Shown: one piece after another, positions 1 to 12,606 of the stretch | How the letters are laid out: every line of letters starts with the position of its first letter | Numbering within the stretch: position 1 is the first letter of the stretch | From: Parascedosporium putredinis | Lineage: Eukaryota; Ascomycota; Sordariomycetes; Microascales; Microascaceae | Assembly (NCBI GenBank): GCA_949357655.1 | Contig: CASHTG010000003.1 | Span: 310,001-374,000, forward strand | Length of the DNA stretch: 64,000 nucleotides | Reading direction: 5' to 3' | The notes under the pieces: model-generated | Told to the model about the DNA's origin: nothing | The model's database searches: none | Seen by the model: the letters and a program-made list of their open reading frames with translations, nothing else | Program-made: the position numbers and the translations under genes

Positions 1-1797
1 AAAAAGGGTTCCGGTTCGGCCGACGAGCTCTCGTCGCGGTTCCCCACTCTCGACCAGTTTGATCTCTTCCATGCCAAGGGCATGAAGTTTGATTTTGATG
101 CGCCCTCGTCACCGGCCGGCGAGCCTTCGGAGGACCTGCGGGATCGGGTATCGGAGAAGCTAGCCGACGAAGCATTTGCTCATTCTCGGGCAAGCCCGCC
201 CAAGGCTGCCGACGTACCCAAGCCGCCGGTTAGCACACCGCCAGTGGTACAGTCCCAGCCTCGACCACCATCCATGCTTGTTAGCTCGAAGAAGCTGCCG
301 CCACCCACTGCTTCAAGGCCGGCAGAGATGAGCCGCGCACAGGCGATTATTACGAGCAATCCTGAATTGCAAGCCATCTCTTCAAAGACAAGTAGCTACG
401 TATCTACCGGCACGATGACTACTCCCCCACGTGAGGAGCCCCAACAAAGAGGCGCGCCCCAAATATACCGATTCCCCCTACTGCCGACCAGAAGCTTCCA
501 ACAAACAGTGTCGCGGACCCGCACTCCGGAGGGCAGCAAACTTGGAACAGGCCGGATGACAGGTCCTCTTCCGCCAACCGCCCCGCCATTGCGCATCCAT
601 CCGGGCACATTCGCCAGCCCTCCAACTCCTCGAGGCCGTCTTTGGAAGGTGGGCGCCCGACCGACCTCCTAGACTTTCCCGAATCCCATCGGGTGGCTTT
701 GGGAGAGAGGCAACGCCCTTCCAGCACTCATCTTGAGTCAAATCTAGACTTTTGCGCGAACGAGAGACGGCTAAAGCCCACAGCCATCTCCACCAACGCC
801 TTCCGAGCCTAAGCAAGACGGCATCGGCGCCATCGGCGCCCGAGGCCAATATTGCCAACATTGAGTCGAATGTCGATTTCCTTCGAAGCATGGAACAAGA
901 CGATAAGAAGAAGGACAAAGCTACCAGGCACCGCAGCATTCCTTCGCTGTCGGGTAAACACATCATCGCAGGCAAGTTTGGCGACGCCTTCAAGCGATTC
1001 GAAGGGCACGGCCAGTCTCAGCAGCCCCCACCGGCGCGGACCCCGTCGCCTTTGCGCGATGACCCAAGGAACGACCTTGCGCCCGTTATCAGCTTCGAAG
1101 CCACCGACGGCCGAAGCGACGACGCCGACCTCCTGGACATGCGGGAAGAGAACATGACGCCCGAGATGCGTCGCGAGGCCGAACGCCTGCGCCTCGAGCA
1201 GGAGGAGCGGCGAGTGGAGGCGGCGGCGGCCGAGTATCGGCAGCGCGTGACCAACAAGGAGGCCCCCGCGCCGCTTCCAAAGTCGATTGGCGGGTACTCC
1301 CGCGCCGTGAGCATCCAAAACAGGGTGCAAAGCCTTTTGAAAGAGGAGCAAAAGTCGACCACCAACGTCCAGAAGACGGCTCAAGGCTACGGACACTACG
1401 CAGATACGGCGGCGGCCCAGAGCCGGTTAGACAAGCAACTACCCGAACTGCCGAGAAAACCGGTAGGCTCATCGACCGGCGGACAGACGCCTCCTCCGTC
1501 AAACAACCCCGCAGCCGTGCCAATACGCGCGAGGCCGGCCGTTGGGCCCAAGCCCGTGGCGCCCCGCAAGCCCGTACACCTGAACAACATTCCCACTGGG
1601 GTCGGTCGGCGTCGCCCCCAAGTCTGCCATCTATCACCAGTCGCAGCAGCCGGCAGCTCCCCGAGATTTCCGCAGGATATGACGCAGGCGCAGAAGGAGG
1701 ACTACATCAATGACTTCTCGAAGAGGTTCCTAGCTTAGGCGCCCTGGAGATGGTAGAAAGAGATGTGGGCGCAGAGGCGGGGAGGTCCGGGAGGTGA
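1..1797 (+). CDS. Ark1/Prk1-type (NAK family) Ser/Thr kinase, C-terminal part
   Basis: Only the C-terminal regulatory tail lies in the window; the kinase domain is upstream of base 1. The reading frame is open from base 1. Two signatures match fungal Ark1/Prk1/Akl1 kinases: a DELSSRFPTLDQF block at the very start, and a SIPSLSGKHIIAGKFGDAFKRFE block near 940-1005. The rest is Pro/Ser-rich, with polyproline stretches typical of SH3-binding tails. These kinases phosphorylate endocytic adaptors and control cortical actin patches. The frame changes at about 435, 753, 1617 (two bases), 1670 and 1730, each consistent with a lost base in a short run. With the last one repaired, the protein ends FSKRFPSLGALEMVERD and stops at 1795-1797 instead of 1738. 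Family assignment is from motifs only, since the catalytic domain is not visible. Confidence 0.75.
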
Positions 1798-2467
1798 AGC
1801 CGTGGTATTCAAAAAGCAAGTTGAAGCTTAGATACTAGCGGGAGGGAGGCGATGGTTATTTCTTTTCTCCCCTTCCTTCCCCCCTTTGGTATATATATAT
1901 ATACATATCATATGATAGACGAGATGAGTGCATGCATGCATTTGGCGGGTTTCTGCTGTTTTTCTCTCTCAAGACTAAGAAAAAGAAAAGAGCGTGGGCT
2001 TAGATGATGAACGTCGGTTTCTCGTTTTCCTTTTCACTTTTTTGCCCTTGTTTTTTTCTCGCTTCCCGCATTTTTCCGACGGTAAATGGTGCACTGCGAA
2101 TAAATCCGTGGCTTGCATATCTCTTTGTCTCCTAATTGTGTCGGGGATGAGGATTTGGAGGATCGTGTGCGTGTGTACGGATGTAGGATATTCAAGAATT
2201 CAACGAGCATGGTGGAGGCGGGTCCGGTGAGCTCGGTGAGCGGATGGAGGGGCGGTAGCTTATCGATAAGAGACACCTGCATTTTTTTTTTGCATCCAGC
2301 CATTCCATTCCCCTTAGCCCACCATTGAAAAAAAAACCAGGTTCCTCACCACATCAATCCCACCCAAAACTCGAGACACGATCTTCTTTGGTTGGCCACG
2401 TTTGCGAGCAAAGAGAAATTCCCAACTACATTGATTCGAAAAAGACGAGGGTCTATATTCTATCACC
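1798..2467. other. Intergenic, Ark1-like to MAK11-like
   Basis: Both flanking genes read to the right, so this holds the terminator of one and the promoter of the other. It contains a (TA)n stretch near 1890-1905, a TGCATGCATGCA run near 1930 and T-rich tracts near 2037-2060 and 2283. No ORF resembles a protein. Confidence 0.6.
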
Positions 2468-4001
2468 ATGGCGAAAAGGAAGAGAAACGAGCCCGCCAAC
2501 GGCGGGGACCAGACGTCAAGGCCGCCTCGGTGAAGAAGCCCAAATCCAACGACTCGTCCCAAGGTGCTGCCGCCCCCTCCGAACCCTTTACGATCCAGAT
2601 TATCACGGGATCCTACGACAGGATCCTCCACGGCCTAACGGCCCTCGTCACCCCAGACGACAAGGTCGACTTCGCCGACACCTTCCTTTTCAACGCCCAC
2701 ACGACGGCGATTCGATGCGTGGCGCTCTCGGAGCCGTCGGCGCCGGTGCCGGGCCAGGGCCAAAAAGTGTTCCTCGTCTCGGGCAGCACAGACGAAAAGA
2801 TCAACGTATACAGCCTGTCGGCGCACCCGCCGAGCCGCAAGAACCAGGACCTGCTGGCCAAGGTGGCGCCGCGGCCGATCCTGGAGAACCGCAAGAACCG
2901 GGAGATGGGCACGCTGCACCACCACGCGTCGACGGTGACGAGCGTGGCGTTCCCGACGCGGGGCAAGCTGCTGTCGGCGAGCGAGGACTCGACGATTGCG
3001 GTGACGCGGACGAGGGACTGGTCGCTGCTGTCGGCAATCAAGGCGCCGATCGCGCAGCCCAAGGGGCGGCCGAGCGGCGACACGGCACCGTACCAGGGGA
3101 CGCCGAGCGGGGTCAACGATTTCGCGGTGCACCCGAGCCTCAAGACGATGATTAGCGTGAGCAAAGGGAAAAGTGCATGAGGTTGTGGAACTTGGTGACG
3201 GGCAAGAAGGCGGGCGTGCTGAATTTCGGGAGGGCGCTGCTCCGGGACGCGGGCGAGGGCAGGCACTCGACCGGGGAGGGGAGGCTGGTGCGCTGGGGCC
3301 GCGGAAAGGAAGGGGACGAGTTTGCCGTGAGCTTTGATCGCAGCGTGATTGTGTTTGGGGCGGATGCCGTGGCGCGGTGCAAGGTGTTGCGGGATGCTAG
3401 GTCGAGGGTGCATGATGTTGCTTATGTCGAGGTTGGGGAGGAGGGTGAGTCGCTCCTGCTTGTGTCGACGGAGGATGGCAAGGTGTTGTTGTACTCTACG
3501 CGGACGGCGGATCTTGTGCATCCGAAGAAGAAGAAGAAGACGACGACGAAGAAGGATGCGGCGGATGCCGACAGCGAAGAGGAGGAGGAGGAAGAGGACG
3601 ATGATGATGATGACGACGAGGTCCTCCCCGGCGCGAAGCTTGTTGGCAGCGTCGGGGGCAGGGAGGAGGGTGTCCAGAGCCGCATCAAGGCCTTTTCGGT
3701 GATCAAGAAGGGCAAGGGTCTGGGCGAGACGCTCTACATTGTCGGGGGCAGCAGCGACGGCAAGGTTCGGGTCTGGAAGGTGAGCGGCAAGGCGCTGGCC
3801 GGCGGGGAGGATGATCCGGCCAAGGTGGGCAAGCTGCTCGGCGTGTACGGGACGCAGAACCGCGTTACGTGTTTGAAGTCTTTTGAAATGATACCTAGGC
3901 CGGAAGGTGTGGAGGATAGTGATGAGGAGGAGGAGGGTTGGGAGGATGATAGTGATGGCGATGAGGAGGAGGGCGAGGGCGAGGATGAGGATGAGGATTA
4001 A
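2468..4001 (+). CDS. MAK11: MAK11-like WD40 protein, 60S ribosome biogenesis
   Basis: Predicted 511 aa after repair. The start at 2468 has a good context (CACCATGG) and gives a lysine-rich N-terminus. The frame shifts at about 2512 and again at about 3170, where VSKG(E)KCMRLWNLVTGKKAG is restored by one G. WD-like repeats include VFLVSGSTDEKINVYSL (about 2770), a histidine-rich start HASTVTSVAFPTRGKLLSASEDSTI (about 2925), the MRLWNLVTGKKAGVLNF repeat (3177) and LYIVGGSSDGKVRVWKV (about 3735). The family (yeast Mak11, human PAK1IP1) acts in the nucleolus in pre-60S maturation, around Rlp24 loading. A lysine block followed by a D/E-rich block (3520-3620) sits between two repeats, and the last 35 residues are almost all acidic. 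I see no intron. Confidence 0.8.
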
Positions 4002-7000
4002 TGGAGGGACTATCTATCCTATTCTCTTTTCCTTTTTTATGTTTACAATCTTCTTTTCTCTTCTTTCATGTCTCTATTTCCTTTTCCTTTTTCTTTCCAT
4101 TTAGAAGGAGTTGACATGGCAAAAATGAAAAATCTGCTGGCGAAACCTTGAATGAACGTCGGGTGAGACGAACAAATCCAATCAACCAAATCCTATTCTT
4201 ATTACACACAGAACAGAAGGACCTCGACTCCGAAGAAATCCCCAAAGGTAGAGAGGAGAGTTCACACATCTCGAGATGTCCATTTACCAAAAAGGCGTCG
4301 GGCCAACATTGTTCCCGATGATCAACACCGAAGCCCCGGGGCCGTCGCCAGTTTTGGCCACGTGCCGCATCGTGCAGCGGGGAATAAGTTGTTCACGAGG
4401 AGAGAGGGGGAAGTCGTTCCCAACCCATCGATCCAGTGTGGCTACAAGAATTGAATTTGTCTAAATGGAAGTGACTCAGATTTGTCTAGCTGACCGGGAA
4501 GCTGTCGCAGATGTTCTTCTGGTTCAAGTTGATTTCATTCAAGTGAGTGAGCGCCGAAGCGGTAGGCTCCGTGTTCACCAGTCCCAGCATCTAGCCGAGA
4601 TCGCAAGACTCGGGTTGGGGCAGTCACGGGCGGTTCGAGAAAGCGGCTCGGCATGCATGGAAATAAAATCAATGATGGGGAAAGGGACGGTGGACATGGG
4701 GGGGCAAAAAACAACCCCCTGGACGAACCCCTGGATCGAGTTGGGGGCCTGGCCCCGTGGACAGAAAATCATCTGGTCACATGGGCGGCATCGGATGTGT
4801 TCAACCTTCCAGCGAGTTCAGAGTTTCTCATGAGGGGGTGCTGGCGGGGGAGGATGGACTAGAGCTGTAAGGTGACGTCTTTAGATGGCCTTTTTGACTT
4901 GTTTTGTTTGTTTTCACCTTGGGGTTTCTTGGCGAGTGGAGGAGGAGAATGAGGTGAGAGAGGCCGTGGCGTTGCATGTTTTCTTTTGGTGATTTCCAAG
5001 GCGCTTGTTCTCATACACGAACAGGATGAAGGGTGTGGGACGATCAGAAGCTATGTTAGAACCGGTGAGGGACGAGGTCTGCAAATGCACAAGAGAGTCC
5101 TCATGCAGTAATAAACAAGATCGATACAAAGGACGAATGTCCCGGCGGTTGATATTGTTTTGGTTCAGCATGGTCTAGGTAAGCTAGGGTGTCAGACACG
5201 TGAATTTAGGAGAAATCGTTGAGTTCAGGTACTCAGGTATCATTCCCAGATATCCACAATGGATCAAGGAACGGCTCAAACCGTCTACGTAGTGATGTTC
5301 TGCGATGCCGTGAACCGACGCTTTGCCCACGAGACAGCCTTCGTTTTCTAGAGGGCCCCTCTAAAGTAGGGTACTCGTTGAAATGGAGCGAGCCGCGTGG
5401 GCTATACGATTCGGAAATGAAAACAATTGTGAACTCTTTCTTCATCAATTTTTAAGAGAAGCGAGGCAAGCAGCTTGGTGATCACTTGGATACGCGTATC
5501 GCTCCTTCATGGACGCGGGCGCAGTGGGTACTGTCAACGCCTCAACACCGGCGTTTTCGAACTTGGCCAGCCAGCGGCACTTGGGGGCCGCGTCTCACGC
5601 CAGGGGTTTTCCCACCCTCGCACCTCACTCCTTGCTAAATAGGCATTCCTGATCTCTGGTACTCACGAGAGCCATGTGTCAGGTGTGCTATGAGTGGTTC
5701 CCGTGAATACATGCACACATACGACGGACTAATGTAATATCAGCACGTTTTATTGAACCCTGGGGTAGCAATTTAGGAGACCGCGAAAGATTTGAGGAAG
5801 CGAGAGGGGCCAGCCCGGGAACCATTTACCGGGCGGCGGAAACTGGAGGGCCTGCCGCTGGACCCTCCATGGTCGATTTGATATTGAAGAACTAAATTGG
5901 TAAATGTGTGCATTCGATCTTGGAAGGGAGCACAGCGTGGTGGGTGTAGAAAAATCGAATGCGCAAAAATACGGTTTCAGGGCTCACCAGCACGAGATCC
6001 CCATTGATTTCATCAATTGTCAAGAATCCGCAGCCTCAACGGTTAATTGACCCCGCGAGCAATGCTACACAAAGCTGCCCGGCTCCAAGGCCTGTCGAAT
6101 TGATCAATCGTTGACGAGATTGACATTTGCCCCTCTCCATTGCTGCCTCAACGTTTAATGCTGCGTTTGTGCTTGCTCCGTAAGCTTTCCCCGTGCCCCT
6201 CCACTGCTCCCCCATTGTCCAACCACTCATACTGCAAGGATTCCCAATACACTCTTTCGTGAACGTTGTAGGGCCCCTTGCACCACAGGGACGGCACCCC
6301 TCAACTCGGTGGGTACGTTGTCTCTCTTTTGACTTGGAGCCTTTTGAGACTCACCGGCTTCGCTCAAATCCTGTAGAATAAGGCCTTGCTTCCGCAAAAA
6401 GGCCACGCCGTTTCTGACGTCAGTTGGAGCGAGGGACGCCCGTCGCCCGTCCCGGCCACCTGAGCACGAGCGCAAGCTCCAAAACGTCCAGTCTTGTTTA
6501 GTCCCGTCCTGAGGCGTGGCTTTTGCTTTTGTTTGAGTGCGTGCGCGCGCGTGCTTGGGGAAGGGGAAGAGGGGATAGAAAAGTGGATGGAGGAAGGGAT
6601 GCCCCAACCAACGCCTCCCGGCCATTCCCCAAGGCCCAAGGCTCGAAGAAAACCCGTCCCGCCAATTGCCAGGATTTCTCTAGTTCTAGGCCCCAAGCTT
6701 TTGTTTCGCCTCCCCTCCTTCAGCTCTTCCCTTTTCCCCACCTCCTTGACTCAGATTTGGCTGGGGGATGGGGGAGGGGAGAGGGGAGGGGTGGAGGACG
6801 GAAGAGGAGAGGAGAGTGCTATTTTGAACTTTGTACCTTTTGTCCTCAAAAGACAGCTTACTCTCTTTTGCGGGTTTGGAACTATAAGGAGAAAGCAAGT
6901 GCCCCTTCCCTTGAAGCTTTCTCCACACTCTCTCGTAACCTCTCTTCGACCCTTTCTCCACCCGCCATCGTCGGCTCGACATTTGGCTCTATACGCGTAC

Positions 7001-8283
7001 CGAGCTTGTGGAACATTCACCCTCGCCCCCTCCGCCTTGCCGTATCTTATCGTTCTCGGTTCTCCTGTGGCCCCCGATCGGCTCTCCTTCCCGGCCCAGG
7101 TCCGCTCTGTCCTCCCCACCTTCACCTCCACCTCCACCTCCCACCTCCCACCATCGCCATCGCCATCACCACCACCCAACCACACCCTCCTCTAGCCGAC
7201 GCACCTCCCTCCTTTTAGCTTGTGCCGAATCAAGTTCTCCGCACTCCATTCGACTACTCGCGGCCAATTACCACCACCACCACGTTCCCAAACAAGCAGT
7301 TGCACTCGGTCTTTGTTGCAAATCTCACCCACTCTCGCCCATCGACTCCCATAGTCAATTTCGCAAAGGGAGTAAAACACAGCGAGCTGAGGCAAGCAAG
7401 AGGCGCAAGGCAATAACCCGAGTACGACCCTCCCTCTTTCTCCCCACCTCTCCTCTCATCTATTTTATAGCCATCATTGCCTCTTCCCATGCTTTCCTGA
7501 TTTCGGGGTTTTTTTCTTTTTGGTTTAATCTACGCCCTATTTTTGTGCTCCTTGCTTGTGAGACGAGGGACATCGAGCTCTCGTGCTGTGTGGCTTCCCA
7601 ATCTTGAATTGGAGCATTGGGCTGTTCTCGGAACATCCGTGTGCTGCTGCATTGTGTACTTGTATTTTGTGCGCGCCTGTGTGCAACCAAAGCTCAACGG
7701 TCAAGGGACAGACGAGCTTCTACATACACAAGTACACATCAGCTACACTATATATCGCTTGCGTCCACCCCCTGCTCTTTCCCACAAAGTTTTCTGCATC
7801 GGGCGGTTTTATTTCTTCTTCCCCAGATCCCTACCACCCTCCCTTGTGACTATTGGGTTGCAGAGCAAGTTCCCCGCTAATATCGCCGCCGTATTCTCCG
7901 CATTCAGTCAGCCACTCCCAGGACGAAGCGGCGATCTCACGCTCCACCCGCAAAACGAGCTCGTGACAAGAGAAAAGGTTATAAAGACGTGCCTCGACGC
8001 CGCCCGGACGCGCGCAGCCTCGGGACGGGAAATTGAGCCAGCCAGCGCAAAAGCTACTTGTACCACATCACACCCCACAACCTCGAAATTTTAGTTTTTC
8101 TTACTCTTCTATTTTGAACAACCTTTGAACTTTGGCGGCGAGACCTTTGCGCCCTCCCTCCTATTTCTAAATACACACGTTGGCCCGGAGAAGGGACCAA
8201 TAACCCACGCAGCAGGGAAAATCTGACAAGCAAAGAAGCCCAGCCAAAAAAACAAACGAAGGGGAAAAACAAAATCGTCCATC
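4002..8283. other. 4.3 kb gene-free stretch upstream of INSIG
   Basis: Several ORFs of 60-230 codons occur, but none shows a domain, a biased codon pattern or a plausible splice structure. The left part (4010-6400) is of mixed composition. From about 6500 the plus strand becomes C/T-rich with CACCTC and CCATCG microsatellite-like repeats (7120-7200) and many short upstream ATGs, which suggests a long promoter and 5' leader of the INSIG gene. I cannot place the transcription start. Confidence 0.5.
7118..7196 (+). repeat. C-rich simple repeat (CACCTC/CCATCG)
   Basis: Imperfect CACCTC and CATCGC units followed by CACCACC units in the C/T-rich leader region upstream of the INSIG homologue. Confidence 0.7.
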
Positions 8284-9581
8284 ATGGCGGCGCAAGACGG
8301 CCCGCCTCTCCTCCGGCCGATTCCACGACGGCCCTTTGGCGTCAACCTTACCAGCCCTACTCCTCCCAAGACCGACTCGCACCCTACGACCCCGAACCCC
8401 GAATCCAGTACGACCCCCACTCTCAACTCCTGAGCCCCAACTTCGCCGAGGGCGACGGCCTAGCCCGCTCCCAGTCCGTCCTCAACTTGACGTCCTCGAC
8501 CCTGTTTGGCATATTCGGCCCCGCCACTCCCAACCGGGACCGGTTCGATGACGAGCCCGAAACGCCCTGGGGCACCGGTGCCCAGACGCCCGTGAGGCGG
8601 CCAGACCTCGACGACGAGACGTACAAGCTCCTGGTCGACCGCTCCCGCGCCCTGCACAGACGAACCTCCTCCTCCCTGTCGCAGCGGCCACGCTCGCCCT
8701 CCCCTCGTCCACAGCGCTCGCCTGGTCCATTGGCCCGCGGGTCGGCTTGCTCTTCCTGCTCGGCATGGGCTACGGCGCCCTCGTGGCGAGGCTCCGCGCC
8801 GAAAACCCCTCTCCGCCTTTTCTGTCGAGACCATCATGGCCAGGCCGCAGCACGGCTGGGCCTACTTGGTCGCGTGGGGCATCTCGGGCGTCGCCCTCGG
8901 CGCGCTCCTGCCCTGGTTCGACGGCGTGTGGCAGATGACATTTGGACCCGAGGTAGCGGAAACTACGGCCGCGACCAAGGAGAAGGGCGGGCGTGCGGGA
9001 TCTAGGACGGACTGGTCGCATGCGGTCCGTAGCATCGGTGCCTTTGTCGGCATAGTATTCGCCTTGGTATGACCCCCTTTTTTCTTTACTTTAGCCACAA
9101 TCCACAATCTCGTTTCATGGAAGCGCAACTTTCACAAGACCCCCTGTCCCCTTTCTAAGATGGGTAGCTAACGAATTCCTTGTCCTCCTCACAGCGCAAA
9201 CTCCCTTGGGTCTCCACGCTCCAAGTCTCCCTCGCCCTCGCCCTCGTCAACCCTTTTCTATGGTACCTCGTCGACGGCACCAAGCCCGGCCTCCTCCTCT
9301 CCGCCGCCGTCGGCTTCGCGGGGAGCGCCATCCTCATCGGCATCAACCCGGACGCGATGCCCGTGCCCTCCCTGGCCTTCCACCCCGGCCACGCCGCTGC
9401 CGCCGCCCATAACGCGTCGGACAACACGCTCAACCACGCGGCCTCGACGGCGGGCGGCTTCGCGTCGCAGCAGACGCTCGAGGCGGGTATCTGGATGCTC
9501 AGCGTCTTGTTTTGCAGTTGCGTTTGCTTTGGGAATATTGGGCGGAGGTTAGCGTTGAGTAGGGAGGCGGCGGTGGCTTGA
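8284..9581 (+). CDS. INSIG family ER membrane protein
   Basis: Predicted 390 aa after repair. The N-terminus (PLLRPIPRRPFGVNLTSPTPP) and the LNLTSSTLFGI..ETPWGTGAQTPVRRP block are typical of fungal INSIG proteins. Hydrophobic segments follow: SIGPRVGLLFLLGMGYGALV (about 8720), the WAYLVAWGISGVALGALLPW segment (about 8857), AFVGIVFAL, a segment around FLWYLVDG..LLLSAAVGFAGSAI, and the C-terminal IWMLSVLFCSCVCFGNIGR. An intron at 9067-9194 (GTATGA..ACAG) joins IVFAL to RKLPW. Frame breaks at about 8430, 8674 and 8818 each fit one missing C. INSIG proteins bind sterol-pathway proteins in the ER; fission yeast Ins1 controls HMG-CoA reductase. Lack of the repair would hide the middle membrane segments. 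Family call is firm; the regulated target is inference. Confidence 0.88.
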
Positions 9582-12500
9582 CGAGGGGAGGAAGGAGAAG
9601 AAGAAGAAGAAGAGGGAGGATGGGTAACGGAACGTTTCTAAACGTGGTGCCGGTTTCTCTCTCCGTTCTCTTATCTATCTCGCCCTCTTTCAAGCTTTAG
9701 TTTTTCAGTAATTTCATTTTATTTATTATGATACTTTTCAATGTTACACCCCACCAATTCCTCCTCCGTTCTCTCAAAGGGAGATGAACGAAATCAACTA
9801 GCTTTTCTTACTTGCCCTCGTCTCAAGGTCCCAAAAACGCCAGGAATAGGGATGGCTACGAACGCCACAGGTTTATGATTAAAAGAAAATTGCGTTCATT
9901 CACATTAGGGGTAGGGGTTGTTTTTGTTGGAAATATAGTGATCACCAAAAATGGATTGAATGCACCTTTTCTTCCGCTATCGACCACTCGGGCTATTTTT
10001 GGCTTTTGAGTTCCAACATGCATCGATTGACATGTGGATACGTTGTTGCCCTTTTGCCAGCTTCCTTTTTCCACCTCCATGGTGTGGATGCTCTGTTTGC
10101 CCCCTGTGGCGGGCGGTTAGTAACAGGCCCTTTGCTATGGGAAGGAGGTCGAACCGCTCAGGCTTAGCGGGGAGCAAAGACGTCAAAGGATCAATCAGTC
10201 CCTTTTCGCCTTTCCAGCTCCTTGAACAGGTTTATGTGGGTTTCGTTTGGTGGTGGGCCAAGGAGCCGGAGAAGAGTCCCGCTCTCCAAAGTACGCGTCG
10301 AAACGTGGAGACGGCCCCACGTCCAAGTAAACTTGGGGGCGATGAAGGATTGATGATCTACTTGTACTATAATAGGGCTCTTTACCAGAGTACGCGGAGT
10401 ACTCTTAGCTATCATGGGTCTCTCTCTGTACTGTACGAGATACGAGCGATTCAGCTCCGCGAGTAGTGATTTCTCCATATCAGATACGAAGTGATTCTCG
10501 ACACTAGTCGAACGATCATGTTGAGGTCAAGACGAGTTAGGTCCGATTCACCACTCCAAAGTCCGCGGGATGCAGGGCTCCTCCCTCTTTTTCTTCCTGG
10601 GCAAAATTGACGCCCCTACGGACTTGACGAGATAGTTTGCGAGTTAAATGAACTCAATAGTACAAAGTTCAGGGCTCCGAGGGCGGATAACGCCTCTTTG
10701 AATGAGAGAAGAGAGACCAGACCCGCGTTATTAGGGCCTAGGGCTCTTTTATTTTCCCTTTTTTTTTTTTAATCTCCCTATCCCCTTTCTCAGAGGCCAA
10801 GCTCAAGGGGGCGAAAGGGGCTTGCTGGCGCGGGTTTGTTTCTTTTCTTCCATTCGTGGCGTCTTGGTTTAGTGGAGCGTTTGAAGAGAGGCTCTTGAGG
10901 AACGGCTGGCTCCAGCCATGGGGGATGAAGAGGAACTGGTGGCCCCAGGAATGCGGTCCCAAAGCGGTAGGACGAATCAATGGCCTCCGCAACGGTGTCT
11001 TGCAGTGGGCATGTATCCATAGATGTACGAGTAAAAACGATGCATGGCTCTGCCGCTCGGTTTGCGTGTGGGGTTTCGTCCTAGCTTCATGACGCAAGGC
11101 CCGAAAATGGACCCGTCGCGGATGAAGACTAATGCTTTTGTTTCTACAGTATACGTATTGCGAGGAGTTCTTTGGAAAATCGCCCGTTGAACAAACCAAT
11201 TCGTTGTTTGAGGAGGGAATGCGAAATGACCATCCCCAAAAAAATTGGGGAGGCGGGCAAACAAAGAAAGAGAGAAGAAAATTGCAATCCTAGACTCCGG
11301 GATCCCGTTCCGCGCCGGGTTGACCCCGGACGCGGTGGTGTGAATTCGGTCGTACGAGGATAGGCGGAGCGGGTAAAAACCCCTCCCCAGGAAGCTGAGA
11401 GAGAGGCAAACACAATTCGAAGATTGGAGTGATTGAATGGAGCCCTGCGCACGTGTGGTAAGATTTTATTAGGGGCTAAAATGTAAAATGGCCTTGAGCC
11501 CTGTTTTGGCTAGTGGGCGAGCAAAGACCGTGAGGGAGGCTGGTGTCGTAATGGCGGGGCCAAGGAGGAAAGCGGCAAGTGCGGACCAGGGCGAAAAGTG
11601 CAGTGAAGGCAACGAGACTCAGACGGGGGTGTTGGGGAGAGGAAAGGACCACGGAAAACTTTGGGAAGGGGGCGAACAGCCCACGGAAATGACAGTGGCG
11701 TTAGGCATCTTTTTCAGAAGTCTCGACAACCGTCAAGTCAAATAAGGCACTGATGGATGAGCTTGTAACAAGGAACAAGAGACCCACTGATGGAACATTG
11801 AATCAGGTTTCGGGGTTGACGTATGCGGGAAAGGCCTCGCCCTGGCAGGGTTAGCTCAGGGGTCCTGCCCGTTCTGGGGCTGGATTGGCGCTGGGGCTCA
11901 CCCCAAACGTTCAACGCTGGCCAATTACTGGATCTGGGTCTTGTTGTGTGAACAGAGCGACGGAGGTACCAGTGGCCAGGCCCAAGCAGGACGAGCCACC
12001 GCAAAACGCGCGGGAATAATAAAGGGCAAGAAGAAAGGACCTCTCGGCCTCTCTCTTGTCGTTTCCGGTTCCTGGTGGGCAGGGAACCTTGCCAAAGGTA
12101 CACGCCTATTACCCGACCTCGCCCAAGTGGATATCGTTATATATTATCTGAGGCTCTGCTATTCCTGGAAAGGAACGTCCCTTCACTTCCAACTTTTCTT
12201 TCCCGGCTGTTTTGCGGACCATCGGCAACGGTGGGGATTTTCCTTTGCTCCATACCATACCCATACCTTGAACGTATATACTTGGACCCCTTCCCCCTCC
12301 TCCTGGAATCGTTTCTGGTTTTCACCTTGAAATCATTGTTAAATCATATCGTTATCGCGGTTATATCTATCCTCGAGACGCCTCTCGAGTTTTCGTCGAC
12401 TCCAGTCTCTCGTTTGGACCCTAATTACCTCATCCATAATCTTGCTGGACAAGAGAACGGCCTCTCTCTACCTCATATCCCACCTTCTCCTCCTTCCTAG

Positions 12501-12606
12501 AAGCGACCCGAACAGAGAACGTCACAGAAATAACTATGAGTTTTTGAACACCCGCCGGCCCTCATCGATCCTAGACAGTCAGACGCCCTAAAACATCGTC
12601 TCAGCC
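9582..12606. other. Intergenic, INSIG to RING-LON gene
   Basis: No credible gene in 3 kb. The right end (about 12000-12600) is C/T-rich and resembles the leader of the RING-LON gene. A short inverted repeat lies at 10388-10404. ORFs of 60-170 codons lack any family resemblance. Confidence 0.5.
10388..10404. repeat. Inverted repeat GAGTAC-GCGGA-GTACTC
   Basis: Six-base arms around a five-base loop. The core GGAGTAC also occurs in the hairpin at 54330-54351. Confidence 0.6.

Noticed and set aside
6494..7218. Two overlapping ORFs of about 230 codons upstream of INSIG
   Set aside because: Pro/Ser/Thr-rich translations of C/T microsatellites, with no family resemblance.
8066..8077. Sterol regulatory element-like ATCACACCCCAC upstream of INSIG
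   Set aside because: It has two extra bases compared with ATCACCCCAC and does not fit the fungal SREBP consensus; one copy only.
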